Counted from the first letter of the stretch, positions 33,090 to 41,756 are shown. The stretch: DNA of 64,000 nucleotides from Lentzea alba (GCF_011067745.1 NZ_JAAMPJ010000006.1:349019-413018), one strand, 5' to 3'. Numbers and translations are program-made. The notes: generated from the sequence alone by a model not told the origin.

Positions 33090-33730
33090 TCGAGCAACGA
33101 CCACGCGGCTGTGCACGACGCGGACACGGTGATCTGCTGCGCCTTCAGGTTCAGCTGGTCGACCATCCCCGCCGGACCGGCCATCTCGAACGACGCCGCG
33201 CCGCTCATCATCCGAGGTGAATAGTGCGCACCGCCCTCGGTGTCGCCGATCCGCAGCAACGGCCCGAGCCGCCGCCCCAGCGCCGACGCGTAGCCCTCGG
33301 CGCGTCGCAACGCGTCCGCCACGGCCTCCCGCTGCGCCTCGCGGATGGCCTCGGTGTCGTCGACGAGCGTCCACGACGGCCCGTTGATCCACGACGGCTC
33401 GGCCTGCACCAGTTCCGCGAGCAGCCCGTCGAGCTTGTCGAGGTCGGACACCCAGATCACGTACTGCTGCTGAGCGCGGCTGCCGACGCGCTGGTTGTTG
33501 TCCCAGTTGTCGTGCACCGACAGCTGCCGCGACCGCACCTCGAAGTTCTCGAGCAACGGTTCGACGGCGGAAATGCGCTGGTTGAGCGTGCTCACCGCCT
33601 CGGAGCGTTCGGCGCCGAGCGCCTCGAACGTCACGTCCACCTGGGCGCGGTCGGCGGTTCGCTCGACCTCACCGGTCCCCTTCGTCACGACTTCAGCCAC
33701 GTGGCTCAGCCAACCGGTGCTCCGGTTCAT
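33086..33730 (-). CDS. SIMPL-domain (DUF541) protein
   Basis: The 214-residue protein is a SIMPL/DUF541 domain protein: VVTKGTGEVERTADRAQVDVTF at its start, VHDNWDNNQRVGSRAQQQY in the middle and the helix ADALRRAEGYASALGRRLG. Members are found in the periplasm or cell surface of other bacteria, with no agreed role. No convincing signal peptide is seen here. The ATG at 33730 is listed; a GTG at 33700 just before the domain is also possible. It ends in a 4-base stop overlap with the preceding convergent gene. Confidence 0.75.
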   Translation of the reverse strand: MNRSTGWLSHVAEVVTKGTGEVERTADRAQVDVTFEALGAERSEAVSTLNQRISAVEPLLENFEVRSRQLSVHDNWDNNQRVGSRAQQQYVIWVSDLDKLDGLLAELVQAEPSWINGPSWTLVDDTEAIREAQREAVADALRRAEGYASALGRRLGPLLRIGDTEGGAHYSPRMMSGAASFEMAGPAGMVDQLNLKAQQITVSASCTAAWSLLD

Positions 33731-33841
33731 CCGCAACTATTGCGCTCTATTGCTCAATCACTAGAAAGCTGAATACGCGGGCATCTGGAGCCACTTCGAG
33801 GTTCGTCTGCGCGTCTCTAGGACCGGCTCTAGAAACGCGGA

Positions 33842-33847
33842 TACGGT
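33842..33847 (+). promoter_or_regulatory. -10 box of the AAA ATPase gene
   Basis: TACGGT ends 7 nt before the ATG at 33855. Confidence 0.45.
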
Positions 33848-33854
33848 GCGAGGC

Positions 33855-35048
33855 ATGGACCCGGTGCGCAATCCGTTCGCCCCCGGTGCAGGCCAGAGGC
33901 CTCCTGAGCTCGCCGGCCGGGACAAGGAGGTCGCCGCCTTCGAGGTGGTGCTCGAACGCGTGGCCCGCGGCCGTCCCGAACGCAGCCTCGTGCTGACCGG
34001 ACTGCGCGGCGTCGGCAAGACGGTGTTGCTCGGCGAGCTGCGGTCCATGGCGGTCAAACGCGGCTGGGGTGCGGGCAAGGTCGAGGCGCGGCCCGACGCT
34101 GACCTGCGACGACCGCTTTCGGCAGCGTTGCACCGGGCGATCAGGGACCTCGCCGTCCGGCACCGCGCGCCGGACCGGGTCGAGGCCATCCTCGGCATAC
34201 TCAAAGCCTTCGCGCTCAGGGCCGCTCCGGACGGCGCCAAGCTGCGCGACCGCTGGCAGCCCGGCATCGACGTGCCGGCGGCGAGCGGGCGCGCGGACTC
34301 CGGTGACATCGAGATCGACCTGGTCGAGCTGTTCACGGACGTCGCCGAGCTCGCGCAGGACGTCGGCACGGGCGTCGCGCTGCTCATCGACGAGATGCAG
34401 GACCTCAAGCCGGACGACATCAGCGCGTTGTGCGCGGCGTGCCACGAGCTTTCGCAGCTCGGCGCGCCGCTCGTGGTCGTCGGTGCCGGCCTGCCGCACC
34501 TGCCCGCCGTGCTCAGCGCGAGCAAGTCGTACTCGGAACGGCTCTTCCGGTACGTCCGCATCGACCGGCTCAGCCGCGAGGACGCCGACCGCGCGGTGCT
34601 CGCTCCGGTCGAACGGGAGGACGCGGGCATCACCGACGAGGCGCTCGACGCGTTGTTCGACGCGTCCGGGGGCTACCCGTACTTCATCCAGGCCTACGGC
34701 AAGGCCGCCTGGGACGCCGCGCCGGCCGATCCGATCAGCGCGCTGGACGTGTCCGTGGCCGCTCCGGAGGCTGACGCGGAGCTCGCCGTCGGCTTCTTCG
34801 GCTCCCGATACGAGCGTGCGACGCCCGCTGAACGCGAGTATCTCCGGTCGATGGCCGAGTTGACCGACGGAAAGGATGCGGGCGTCAACACCGCCCAGGT
34901 GGCCGACCACCTGGGTCGCAAGCCCTCGTCGCTGTCGCCCGCGCGGGACTCGCTCATCAAGAAAGGCCTGGTCTACAGCGCGGAACGGGGTCAGATCGCC
35001 TTCACCGTGCCGCACTTCGGCAGGTTCCTGCTCGGTCGCGAGGAGTGA
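33855..35048 (+). CDS. ORC/Cdc6-like AAA ATPase
   Basis: The 397-residue protein has an AAA_16 module: AGRDKEVAAFE at the N-terminus, Walker A TGLRGVGKTVLL (about residues 48-59) and Walker B ALLIDEMQDL (about 177-186). A lid domain follows, then a C-terminal winged helix (about 330-385) with VADHLGRKPSSLSPARDSLIKKG. It resembles the archaeal ORC-like ATPases common in actinomycetes. Such proteins load or move nucleic-acid or protein partners; the partner here is unknown. The ATG lies 7 nt after TACGGT. No toxin or nuclease gene is next to it, so a defence role is not suggested. Confidence 0.8.
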   Translation: MDPVRNPFAPGAGQRPPELAGRDKEVAAFEVVLERVARGRPERSLVLTGLRGVGKTVLLGELRSMAVKRGWGAGKVEARPDADLRRPLSAALHRAIRDLAVRHRAPDRVEAILGILKAFALRAAPDGAKLRDRWQPGIDVPAASGRADSGDIEIDLVELFTDVAELAQDVGTGVALLIDEMQDLKPDDISALCAACHELSQLGAPLVVVGAGLPHLPAVLSASKSYSERLFRYVRIDRLSREDADRAVLAPVEREDAGITDEALDALFDASGGYPYFIQAYGKAAWDAAPADPISALDVSVAAPEADAELAVGFFGSRYERATPAEREYLRSMAELTDGKDAGVNTAQVADHLGRKPSSLSPARDSLIKKGLVYSAERGQIAFTVPHFGRFLLGREE

Positions 35049-35206
35049 CGCGGGGCACCGGTCGTTGTCCGGTCGTTCACGTTGTCGGCCGGTGATTCAT
35101 CGGCCTGTGCCCCAACTCACCGGATAATCGCGTGCGTTCGCGGGTAGGAAGGTGCATACTTAAGTCACCAACCAAACAGACCTCACAGAGGGAAGTGCAG
35201 ACCGAG

Positions 35207-35353
35207 ATGAACTTCGCAGCGAAGCTCCGCGCCCGTCGTGCCCAGGCGCGTAACCGGAAGGCCGTGGCTCGCGCGATCGACATGGCGACCACCCCGTCCA
35301 TGCGTCACGAGCTGATGGCCATCGCCCAGGCTCAGGTCACCACCCTGCGCTGA
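35207..35353 (+). CDS. Small basic protein, 48 residues
   Basis: The protein has a strongly basic first half (KLRARRAQARNRKAVARAID) and a helical C-terminal half. The ATG follows AGACCGAG, a modest ribosome site, and GAGGGA is further up. A transcription terminator follows. The basic helix could bind nucleic acid, but no family is recognised. Clean gene boundaries and a terminator support a real gene. Confidence 0.6.
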   Translation: MNFAAKLRARRAQARNRKAVARAIDMATTPSMRHELMAIAQAQVTTLR

Positions 35354-35408
35354 CTTCTGACCCGGCACTCGCACGGCGCCCCGTCGCGAGTGCCTCCCCA
35401 AACGGAAA

Positions 35409-35445
35409 CCCCTGGAGCACCTCCCGCGCTCCAGGGGTTTCATTC
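35409..35445 (+). terminator. Terminator of the 48-residue protein gene
   Basis: A 10-bp perfect stem CCCCTGGAGC with a 9-base loop is followed by TTTCATTCTGTT. Confidence 0.8.
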
Positions 35446-35447
35446 TG

Positions 35448-35475
35448 TTAAACGTGATCCGCGCCACAGTATGAT
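35448..35475 (+). promoter_or_regulatory. Promoter upstream of the hairpin leader
   Basis: TTAAAC (35448-35453) and TATGAT (35470-35475) are 16 bp apart, one of the best sigma-70-like promoters in the window. Transcription would start near 35482. Confidence 0.55.
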
Positions 35476-35481
35476 GGCGTT

Positions 35482-35570
35482 GTAACAGCGCACGTCGGTC
35501 CGCCGATGTCACTGTTGACCTCGCGGTGCTGTCGGACCCCCGACCTGGCAGCACCGCGAGGTTTCTTGTT
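35482..35570 (+). ncRNA. Candidate leader RNA or small RNA ending in a terminator hairpin
   Basis: Between the promoter and the dehydrogenase ATG lies a 13-bp perfect stem (35519-35531 with 35549-35561), a 17-base loop that can form its own small hairpin, and a T-rich tail TTTCTTGTTT. This is a strong intrinsic terminator only about 12 bases before the ATG. The transcript would be either a small RNA of about 90 nt or an attenuated leader of the dehydrogenase gene. The ligand or signal is unknown. Confidence 0.45.
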
Positions 35571-35581
35571 TGCTGGGGAAC

Positions 35582-36433
35582 ATGAAGATCGCCGTGCTCG
35601 GCACCGGCCTCATGGGTGCCCCCATCGCAGCCAATCTCGCCGCAGCCGGACACGAGGTCCGGGTCTGGAACCGCACGCGCGCCAAAGCCGAACCGCTCGC
35701 CGCTCGGGGCGCGGTCGTCGCCGACACGCCCGCACTCGCCGTCGAGGGTGTGGACGTCGTCATGACGGTCCTCAACGACGGCCTCGCGGTCACCTCGGCC
35801 ATGCAGGCGGCCGCCGACGCGTTGCCGCACGACGCGGTCTGGATCCAGGTGTCCACGGTCGGTGTCGACGCGATCGACGACCACATCGCGCTGGCCCGCT
35901 CGCTCGGCCTGGAGTTCGTCGACGCCCCGGTGCTGGGCAGCGTGCAGCCGGCGACCGAGGGCAAGCTCGTCGTGCTCGCCTCCGGTTCGGAAGAACTGCG
36001 CGATCGCGTGCAGCCGGTGTTCGACGTGATCGGCGCGCGCACCATGTGGGTCGGCGAGGCCGGTGCGTCGTCACGGCTGAAGCTCGTCGCGAACAGCTAC
36101 GTGCTGGCCCTGACCGCCGCGGTGGGCGAGGCCGTGGCGCTGGCCGAGTCGTCCGGGCTCGACCCGAAGCTGTTCCTGGAAGCCGTTTCCGGCGGTGCGA
36201 TGGACAGCCCGTACCTGCAGATGAAGGGCAACGCGATCATCGCGCGGGAGTTCCCGCCCGCGTTCACCGTGCAGAACGCCCTGAAGGACGCGCTGCTGGT
36301 CAACGAGGCCGCGGTGCACGCCAATGTTCACCTCGACGTGGCGCAGGCGTCGAGCGCACGGCTGAACCGCGCCGTCACCAAGGGGCACGGCGACGAAGAC
36401 ATGGCCGCGTCTTATTACGCCAGCTACAAATAA
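35582..36433 (+). CDS. 3-hydroxyisobutyrate-dehydrogenase-family oxidoreductase
   Basis: The 283-residue protein has an N-terminal Rossmann fold with GTGLMGAPIAANL (about residues 7-19) and NRT after strand two, which favours NADPH. The C-terminal helical domain holds the catalytic Lys in SSRLKLVANSYV (about residue 167). Beta-hydroxyacid dehydrogenases of this group act on 3-hydroxyisobutyrate, tartronate semialdehyde or imines; the substrate is not certain. GGGGA precedes the ATG by two bases. The hairpin and T-tract just upstream suggest expression controlled by termination. Confidence 0.88.
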   Translation: MKIAVLGTGLMGAPIAANLAAAGHEVRVWNRTRAKAEPLAARGAVVADTPALAVEGVDVVMTVLNDGLAVTSAMQAAADALPHDAVWIQVSTVGVDAIDDHIALARSLGLEFVDAPVLGSVQPATEGKLVVLASGSEELRDRVQPVFDVIGARTMWVGEAGASSRLKLVANSYVLALTAAVGEAVALAESSGLDPKLFLEAVSGGAMDSPYLQMKGNAIIAREFPPAFTVQNALKDALLVNEAAVHANVHLDVAQASSARLNRAVTKGHGDEDMAASYYASYK

Positions 36434-36473
36434 GCCCGACGATCGGCCGGTCCGGCAGGGCGTGCGGGCTCAA

Positions 36474-36479
36474 TAGCTT
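36474..36479 (+). promoter_or_regulatory. -10 box of the S37 peptidase gene
   Basis: TAGCTT ends 6 nt before the GTG at 36486. Confidence 0.45.
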
Positions 36480-36485
36480 GGCTGA

Positions 36486-37853
36486 GTGAACAGACTCGTA
36501 CGCTCCCTGCTGGCGTTCGGCCTGGCATCCTCGCAGGTTCTGGCTGTCGCCTCGGTCGTCTCCGCCGCCCCCGACATCAAGGACCGGATCGCCGCGCTGC
36601 CCGGTGTCCGGATCATCAGCGAAACAACGTCCGGCACCGCGCGGACGTTCGTGCTCGGCATCCAGCAACCGGCGGACCACCGCAAGCCGCGCGGTACCCG
36701 GTTCGAGCAGCGGTTCTCGTTGCTGCACAAGGACGATTCCAAGCCGATGGTGCTGCACACCACCGGCTACAACCTGCCGGGCACGATCAGCGCGTCCGAA
36801 CCGGCGCGGCTCGTCGACGGCAACCAGCTCAGCGTGGAGCAGCGGTTCTTCAAGCCGTCGCGTCCGGCGCCGGCCGACTGGGACGACCTGAACATCTGGC
36901 AGGCCGCGAACGACCACCACCGGATCGTGCTGGCGTTCAAGAAGATCTACCACTCTCGCTGGCTTTCCACCGGCGCCAGCAAGGGCGGCATGACGTCGAT
37001 CTACCACCGCCGTTTCTTCCCGCGTGACGTCGACGCGACCATCGCGTACGTCGCACCGAACGACGTCGTGAACGACCGCGACGTCTACGGCGAATTCATC
37101 CGCAACGTCGGCAACGACCCGACGTGCAACCGGCGGCTGGAGGGCGTGCAGCGGCAGATCCTGCAGCACCGCGACGAGATCGTCACGCGCCTGGAAGCCA
37201 AGGGCTACACGTACAAGCAGTTCGGCAACGCGCACCGGGCGCTGGAGGTCCTGGTGCTCGACACGCCGTTCACGTTCTGGCAGTACGGCACCCAGGAGCA
37301 GTGCGCACTGGTTCCCGGTGCGGGTGCTTCCGTGGACGACCTGTGGACGTTCATGGACAAGACCGTCGGCTGGGACTTCTACACCGACGCGGGCGTCGCG
37401 CCCTACGCGCCGTACTACTACCAAGCCGGCACGCAGCTCGGCTGGCCCGAAGCCGACGAGTCGGCCGTGCGCGACCTGCTGCGCTACCCCGGCGTTTCGG
37501 TGCCGCGCACGATGGTGTCGCCGGAGATCTCGTTCCCGCGCTTCAACCGGTTCGCGATGCGTGACATCGACTCGTGGGTGCGCTACCAGGGCTCGCGGCT
37601 GCTGTTCGTCAACGGCCAGAACGACCCGTGGAGCGCCGAGCCGTTCCGCCTCGGCCCAGGCACGCGCGACTCGCTGTCGTTCTCGGTGCCCGGCGGCAAC
37701 CACGGCTCCAACATCGCGAAGCTGCCGGAGAAGGAGCGCCTGGCCGCAACCGCCGCCGTGCAGCGCTGGGCCGGTGTCTCCGGTTCGGTCGCGTCTCTCG
37801 CGGTCGGCGACGACCCCGACTCCCTGGACGCACTGCGAGCACGCCGGGGCTGA
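36486..37853 (+). CDS. Secreted S37 prolyl tri/tetrapeptidyl aminopeptidase
   Basis: The 455-residue protein has a Sec signal peptide (residues 1-27, ending VSAA). The mature part matches the S37 family typified by the Streptomyces PS-10 peptidase: nucleophile Ser165 in STGASKGGMTSIYHRRFFP, the catalytic Asp probably in VNGQNDPWSAEPF and His in PGGNHGSNI. It should remove Pro-containing tri- or tetrapeptides from N-termini outside the cell. The GTG start lies 6 nt after TAGCTT. Together with the pyroglutamyl peptidase at the left edge it suggests extracellular peptide use. Confidence 0.9.
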   Translation: MNRLVRSLLAFGLASSQVLAVASVVSAAPDIKDRIAALPGVRIISETTSGTARTFVLGIQQPADHRKPRGTRFEQRFSLLHKDDSKPMVLHTTGYNLPGTISASEPARLVDGNQLSVEQRFFKPSRPAPADWDDLNIWQAANDHHRIVLAFKKIYHSRWLSTGASKGGMTSIYHRRFFPRDVDATIAYVAPNDVVNDRDVYGEFIRNVGNDPTCNRRLEGVQRQILQHRDEIVTRLEAKGYTYKQFGNAHRALEVLVLDTPFTFWQYGTQEQCALVPGAGASVDDLWTFMDKTVGWDFYTDAGVAPYAPYYYQAGTQLGWPEADESAVRDLLRYPGVSVPRTMVSPEISFPRFNRFAMRDIDSWVRYQGSRLLFVNGQNDPWSAEPFRLGPGTRDSLSFSVPGGNHGSNIAKLPEKERLAATAAVQRWAGVSGSVASLAVGDDPDSLDALRARRG

Positions 37854-37867
37854 GGCACCCTGGGTTC

Positions 37868-38212
37868 GTGAAGCCGTTGCTCGTGGTCGATGCAGCCAAC
37901 GTCGTCGGATCGGTGCCCGACGGCTGGTGGCACGACAGAGCGGCAGCGGCCGAACGTCTCCGCGACGCTTTGCAGGGCCGCGACGAAGAGGTCGTCCTCG
38001 TCGTGGAAGGCAAGGCGCGCAACGTCTCCAGCATCCCCGAAGTCCGCGTGGTCTCCGCGGCCGGCGACGGCGACGACACCATCGTCGAGGTGGTCCGCGC
38101 CGAGGGCCCCGGACGTCGCGTGGTCGTGGTGACCGCCGACCGGGAACTGCGCCGGCGGGTGACGGCGCTCGGTGCCGAGGTGACAGGCCCCACCTCGGTG
38201 CCGCGCCGTTAG
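37868..38212 (+). CDS. NYN/PIN-like small protein
   Basis: The 114-residue protein starts KPLLVVDAANVVGS, a strand with an Asp-Asn pair as in NYN and PIN-like RNases. Later strands VVLVVEGKA and VVVVTADRELRRR complete a small alpha/beta fold like YacP-type proteins. The second acidic cluster GDGDDTI and the ADRE end would form the metal site, so a small RNase is plausible. The GTG start lies 6 nt after CACCCT, a weak -10 box. It begins 15 bases after the S37 gene. Confidence 0.65.
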   Translation: MKPLLVVDAANVVGSVPDGWWHDRAAAAERLRDALQGRDEEVVLVVEGKARNVSSIPEVRVVSAAGDGDDTIVEVVRAEGPGRRVVVVTADRELRRRVTALGAEVTGPTSVPRR

Positions 38213-38216
38213 CCCC

Positions 38217-38990
38217 TCAGATCCCGAAGAGCCTTTCGAGCACCTGCGCCACCCCGTCCTCGGTGTTCGGCGGCGCGTGGTTGTTGCACGCTTGTTTGAC
38301 CAACGGATGCGCGTTGCCCATCGCGTACGCCGTGCCGGCCCACCCGAGCACCGACAGGTCGTTCGGCATGTCACCGAACGCGATCACCTCGTGCTTGCCG
38401 ATTCCCCTGGCGTTGCAGAGGGATTCGAGCGTCGCCGCCTTCGTGACACCAGGCGGGCTGATGTCCAGAAGACCGATCCCGCCGGAGTGGGTGACCGTGA
38501 CGTGTTGTCCGACCGCCGCTCTGGCGACCTCCATCATGTGGTCGGCCTCGCTGTCCGGCGCCCACGCGAGTATCTGCACCACCTGCTGCGCCTCCTCGAC
38601 GACGTGATCGAGCAGCTCGAGCGTCCTGTGTGGAAACTTCTGGCCGAAGCCCAGGAAACCGGGCTCCGACAGGACTTCCAGCCCCGTCTCGACGGCGATG
38701 CCGACGTTCGGGATCACGCCCGCCAGCGCGTCCGCCACCTTCCGCACGACATCGAGCGGCACCGTCTGCGCGTGCGTGACCTCTCGGCTCGTCAGGTCGT
38801 AGATCATCGCGCCGTTCGCGCAGATCGCCGTGCCGGTCAGCGCCAGGTCCTGCACGAACCGCGGCGGCCGCGCGGTGACGACCACGACGTCCGCATCGAC
38901 GGCGTCGAGCGTGGCGCGGGTGCGGTCGCTCAGCACTCCGCCCGGTTGCAGCAACGTGCCGTCGAGGTCGGTCGCGATCAGTCTGATCAT
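38217..38990 (-). CDS. HAD-superfamily Cof-type phosphatase
   Basis: The 257-residue protein has HAD motif I DLDGTLL (nucleophile Asp8), motif II TARPPR, motif III Lys in GVTKAATL and motif IV GDMPNDLSVLG. The C2b cap domain lies between motifs II and III, as in Cof/YbiV sugar-phosphate phosphatases. The substrate is unknown. The ATG at 38990 lies 6 nt after GATAAT (38997-39002), which fixes the start against an upstream one at 39047. Confidence 0.9.
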   Translation of the reverse strand: MIRLIATDLDGTLLQPGGVLSDRTRATLDAVDADVVVVTARPPRFVQDLALTGTAICANGAMIYDLTSREVTHAQTVPLDVVRKVADALAGVIPNVGIAVETGLEVLSEPGFLGFGQKFPHRTLELLDHVVEEAQQVVQILAWAPDSEADHMMEVARAAVGQHVTVTHSGGIGLLDISPPGVTKAATLESLCNARGIGKHEVIAFGDMPNDLSVLGWAGTAYAMGNAHPLVKQACNNHAPPNTEDGVAQVLERLFGI

Positions 38991-38996
38991 CGGCCG

Positions 38997-39002
38997 ATTA
39001 TC
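38997..39002 (-). promoter_or_regulatory. -10 box of the HAD phosphatase gene
   Basis: GATAAT on the minus strand ends 6 nt before the ATG. Confidence 0.5.
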
Positions 39003-39080
39003 GGGCAGGACCCTTCGTGGGCACGAAGGAGTAATCTGTTCGGTCACAAATCAACGAAGAGAGCGGGACCGCAAGGAGAG

Positions 39081-39974
39081 ATGAGCAGGAACGGCAGAAA
39101 GCGCAATCGGTCGAGAGATCGACGGGCGTCACGTGAACAGAACGAGTCGGCGGGTGTCCAGCGGAACAGAGGCACCACCATGATCGCGCTGGTGTCCGCC
39201 GTCACCGCGGTTGTCGCCACGCTCGTCGGGTACTGGAACCTCCAGGTCTCGGACCGGCAGGCCGACCTGACCGAGCAAGGTCAACATCAGGACAGGTTCG
39301 ATCGAGCCGTGGAGAGGCTGGGCAACCAGACGGCTCTGGAAGTCCGACTTGGTGCGATCATGTCCTTCGATCGTCTGGTGAACGACTCTCCCGGGTTCCG
39401 GGAATCGGTGGTGGGCATGCTCGCCGGTTTTGTCCGAGAGCAGGCACCCGCGAAGGCCTGTGACACCCCAGGCACGGTCAAGCCGGACATCCAGGCAGCG
39501 TTGGACTCGATCGGCAAGCACTATCGGTCGCCCGGCAAGGATTCTCCAGGCTATGCGTTGAACCTGCGCTCGACCTGTCTCCAGGGGGCGAACCTGTCAG
39601 GTCACACCTTCGACAGGGCTGACCTCGGAGGATCGAACCTCAGCGGAGCCCTGCTGAACGGCACTCGGTTCGCGGGCGCCTATCTGATGCGGACGAACTT
39701 CAGCCGCTCGTTCCTGATGCGAGCCGACTTCACTTGCGCTTCGATCGTGCTGGCGAACTTCTCGGAGTCCACGCTCGTCGCCACCGACATGACAGGTGCC
39801 GAGTTGATGGCGCCCAACTTTCAGAACACGACGTTGTGGCAGGTGAATCTCAGCTTCGCCACCATGACCGATGTCGTGTTGACGCCTGAGCAGGAAGACG
39901 GGGTCAGCCGGGCGACGACAACGAAGATCTTCTGCGCGCCGCCGGACAACTACGCGCAGGCGCCCGCTTGGTGA
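39081..39974 (+). CDS. Pentapeptide repeat protein with N-terminal membrane helix
   Basis: The 297-residue protein has a very basic N-terminus (about 30 residues rich in R and N), one membrane helix (about 33-52) and a module RAVERLGNQTALEVRLGAIMSFDRL. Pentapeptide repeats follow (about 168-255: LQGANLSG, DRADLGGSNLSGALLNG, MRADF). It ends with Cys in IFCAPP. The module before the repeats is shared by many actinobacterial pentapeptide proteins, including the one at 41765. AAGGAGAG before the ATG gives the start. The role is unknown; the repeats build a beta-helix that may bind a partner. Confidence 0.8.
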   Translation: MSRNGRKRNRSRDRRASREQNESAGVQRNRGTTMIALVSAVTAVVATLVGYWNLQVSDRQADLTEQGQHQDRFDRAVERLGNQTALEVRLGAIMSFDRLVNDSPGFRESVVGMLAGFVREQAPAKACDTPGTVKPDIQAALDSIGKHYRSPGKDSPGYALNLRSTCLQGANLSGHTFDRADLGGSNLSGALLNGTRFAGAYLMRTNFSRSFLMRADFTCASIVLANFSESTLVATDMTGAELMAPNFQNTTLWQVNLSFATMTDVVLTPEQEDGVSRATTTKIFCAPPDNYAQAPAW

Positions 39975-39996
39975 TCCGCCGCCCCGCTCTCTCAGG

Positions 39997-40002
39997 CAGG
40001 AT
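39997..40002 (+). promoter_or_regulatory. -10 box of the dienelactone hydrolase gene
   Basis: CAGGAT ends 6 nt before the ATG at 40009. Confidence 0.4.
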
Positions 40003-40008
40003 CGTCTT

Positions 40009-40677
40009 ATGACCCATCGAGTTGACGACATGCCGTTGCCGGTTTGGTTCCCGGAGTCCGGTTCCGGCCCCGGCATCGTGCTGATCCAGGAGATCTTCGG
40101 CCTGGACGGGTACCTGCAGGGCATCGCCGAGAAGCTCGCCGCGCTCGGCTACGTCGTGGCCGTCCCGGAGCTCTTCCACCGCTTCCAGCCCGGCTGGGTC
40201 GGCACGCACGACGAGGCCGGCATCCAGAAGTCGATGGAGGTCGTCGGGAACCTCGACTTCCCGCTCGCCGTGCAGGACGTCGTCGCGTCGGTGCAGTACC
40301 TGCGCGGCCTGCCCGAGGTGACGGGTGGCGTCGGCGTGCTCGGCTTCTGCCTCGGCGGCACCCTGGCGTACGCGGCGGCCGCGGCCTCCGACCCGGACAC
40401 GGCCGTGTCGTTCTACGGCTCGGGCGTGCCGGACCAGATCGGCACGCTGGACCAGGTGTCCTGCCCGATTCTGTTCCACTTCGGCACCGAGGACTCGTTC
40501 ATCACCGGGTACCAGAAGGTCGTGGACGCGGTGCAGGACCGGCCCAACGCCGAGATCCACCTGGAGCCCGCGGGCCACGCGTTCCTCAACCACCTCGCTC
40601 CCTGGTACGACGAGGACGCCGCTGACCGCGCGTGGGACCTCACCGCGCAGTTCCTCGCTCGTACGCTGCCGGCCTAG
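40009..40677 (+). CDS. Dienelactone hydrolase family protein
   Basis: The 222-residue alpha/beta hydrolase has the family triad: Cys114 in GFCLGGTLAY, Asp162 in GTEDSFI and His190 in PAGHAFLN. IQEIFGLDGYLQG near residue 28 carries the oxyanion Glu region. It hydrolyses dienelactone-like or other small lactone substrates; the substrate is not fixed by sequence. The ATG lies 6 nt after CAGGAT. Its TAG shares the four bases CTAG with the stop of the convergent flavoprotein gene. Confidence 0.9.
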   Translation: MTHRVDDMPLPVWFPESGSGPGIVLIQEIFGLDGYLQGIAEKLAALGYVVAVPELFHRFQPGWVGTHDEAGIQKSMEVVGNLDFPLAVQDVVASVQYLRGLPEVTGGVGVLGFCLGGTLAYAAAAASDPDTAVSFYGSGVPDQIGTLDQVSCPILFHFGTEDSFITGYQKVVDAVQDRPNAEIHLEPAGHAFLNHLAPWYDEDAADRAWDLTAQFLARTLPA

Positions 40678-41693
40678 GCGATGCAGGGCACCGCGAGCTG
40701 CTGCGAGAAGAACTTCTCCAGCGGCTTGCGGTGCAGGCGGTGTTCGACGGCGATCAGCTCGTTGCGCCGGTAGTGGCTGATCTGGGTGCGCGTGACCACG
40801 AAGCCGTGGCGTTCGGTCGTGGGCATCTCGTCGTAGAGCAGCGCGTGCTGGCCTTGCGGGACAACGACGTCCGCCAGGCCGTCCGGGATCTCGGTGGCAC
40901 GCATGGCGACGGTCGCGGCCAGCGAGTCCGGGCGGTTGCGCAGTTTGCGGTGCGGCCACGGCACGCCGTGGTGCTGGGCCTCCAGCGTTCGGTGCAGGGC
41001 TCGCGCCGAGTGCCTGATCGCTTTGATCGAGTCACCGGTCACGACGTGCGCGTGCGGCACGTCGAGTGCGGTGTCCCTGCGGAAGCCCGCGCACACGATC
41101 ACCTTGTCGTACCGCAGCTCGCCGGTGCCGTCGATCGTCGCGACGAACTCGTTGCCGTCCTTGACGATCCGCTGCACGGTCCGCCCGACCGTGTGCGTGA
41201 CCCGCGCCGTCGCCGAGATGTTGTCCGCCGTCTCGAACGCGCTGCGCCCGCGCCCGATGATCAGCACCCGCTTGCCCGCGTACTCGGTCGGGTCGGTGTT
41301 GGCGCTGGCGTACGTCTCGGCGTGCTCGATGCCCGGAATGCTTGGCACGTGGGCCTTCTTGCCGGTCGCGATGATCACGTGCCGCGCCCGGTGCTGCGCC
41401 AGGTCGGTGACAGGCGTGTTGTAGCGGATGTTCAAGGGCGCCGCGAAGTCCTCCAAATAGCGCACCAGGTCGTCCGCGTTGGGGAAGGACCGCTTGCTGT
41501 AGCGGGAAAACGGCGCTCCCTCGAACAACGAGTTGTCGTCCGTCGAAAGCACCCGATGTCGAGGGAAGACCCGGAAGAAGCTCGCCGGCTCCGGCCCCGC
41601 CTCGACGATCAGGTAGTCGCGGCCCGCCCGGTGCAGGAACCGCCCCATCTGCAGGCCCGCCGGACCCGCACCGATCACCAGGTACTCCACCAT
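40674..41693 (-). CDS. FAD-dependent oxidoreductase (flavoprotein monooxygenase-like)
   Basis: The 339-residue protein has an FAD Rossmann motif VIGAGPAGLQMGRFL at residues 6-20 and a second, NAD(P)-type motif VLIIGRGRSAFETADN near 130-145. The linking ATGKKAHVP strand is typical of flavoprotein reductases and monooxygenases. The sequence between looks like FMO/Baeyer-Villiger-like enzymes, but the FMO fingerprint is not complete. A GGGAGG site six bases before the ATG at 41693 sets the start. The gene lies back to back with the dienelactone hydrolase gene. Confidence 0.8.
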   Translation of the reverse strand: MVEYLVIGAGPAGLQMGRFLHRAGRDYLIVEAGPEPASFFRVFPRHRVLSTDDNSLFEGAPFSRYSKRSFPNADDLVRYLEDFAAPLNIRYNTPVTDLAQHRARHVIIATGKKAHVPSIPGIEHAETYASANTDPTEYAGKRVLIIGRGRSAFETADNISATARVTHTVGRTVQRIVKDGNEFVATIDGTGELRYDKVIVCAGFRRDTALDVPHAHVVTGDSIKAIRHSARALHRTLEAQHHGVPWPHRKLRNRPDSLAATVAMRATEIPDGLADVVVPQGQHALLYDEMPTTERHGFVVTRTQISHYRRNELIAVEHRLHRKPLEKFFSQQLAVPCIA

Positions 41694-41750
41694 CACGCAC
41701 CTCCCGGCGTCCTCTACGCCAAACACGGCGCAAAGGTTCAAACCGGCGGT

Positions 41751-41756
41751 TACCGT
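41751..41756 (+). promoter_or_regulatory. -10 box of the second pentapeptide protein gene
   Basis: TACCGT ends 8 nt before the GTG at 41765. Confidence 0.4.

Noticed and set aside
33855-35048. Defence-system ATPase
   Set aside because: No nuclease, toxin or reverse transcriptase partner is adjacent. The ORC-like form with a winged helix is common in actinomycete chromosomes.
35506-35600. A cysteine leader peptide starting MSLLTSRCCRTP
   Set aside because: The frame has no stop in the leader and runs through the dehydrogenase gene, and no ribosome site is seen. The hairpin itself is kept as a finding.
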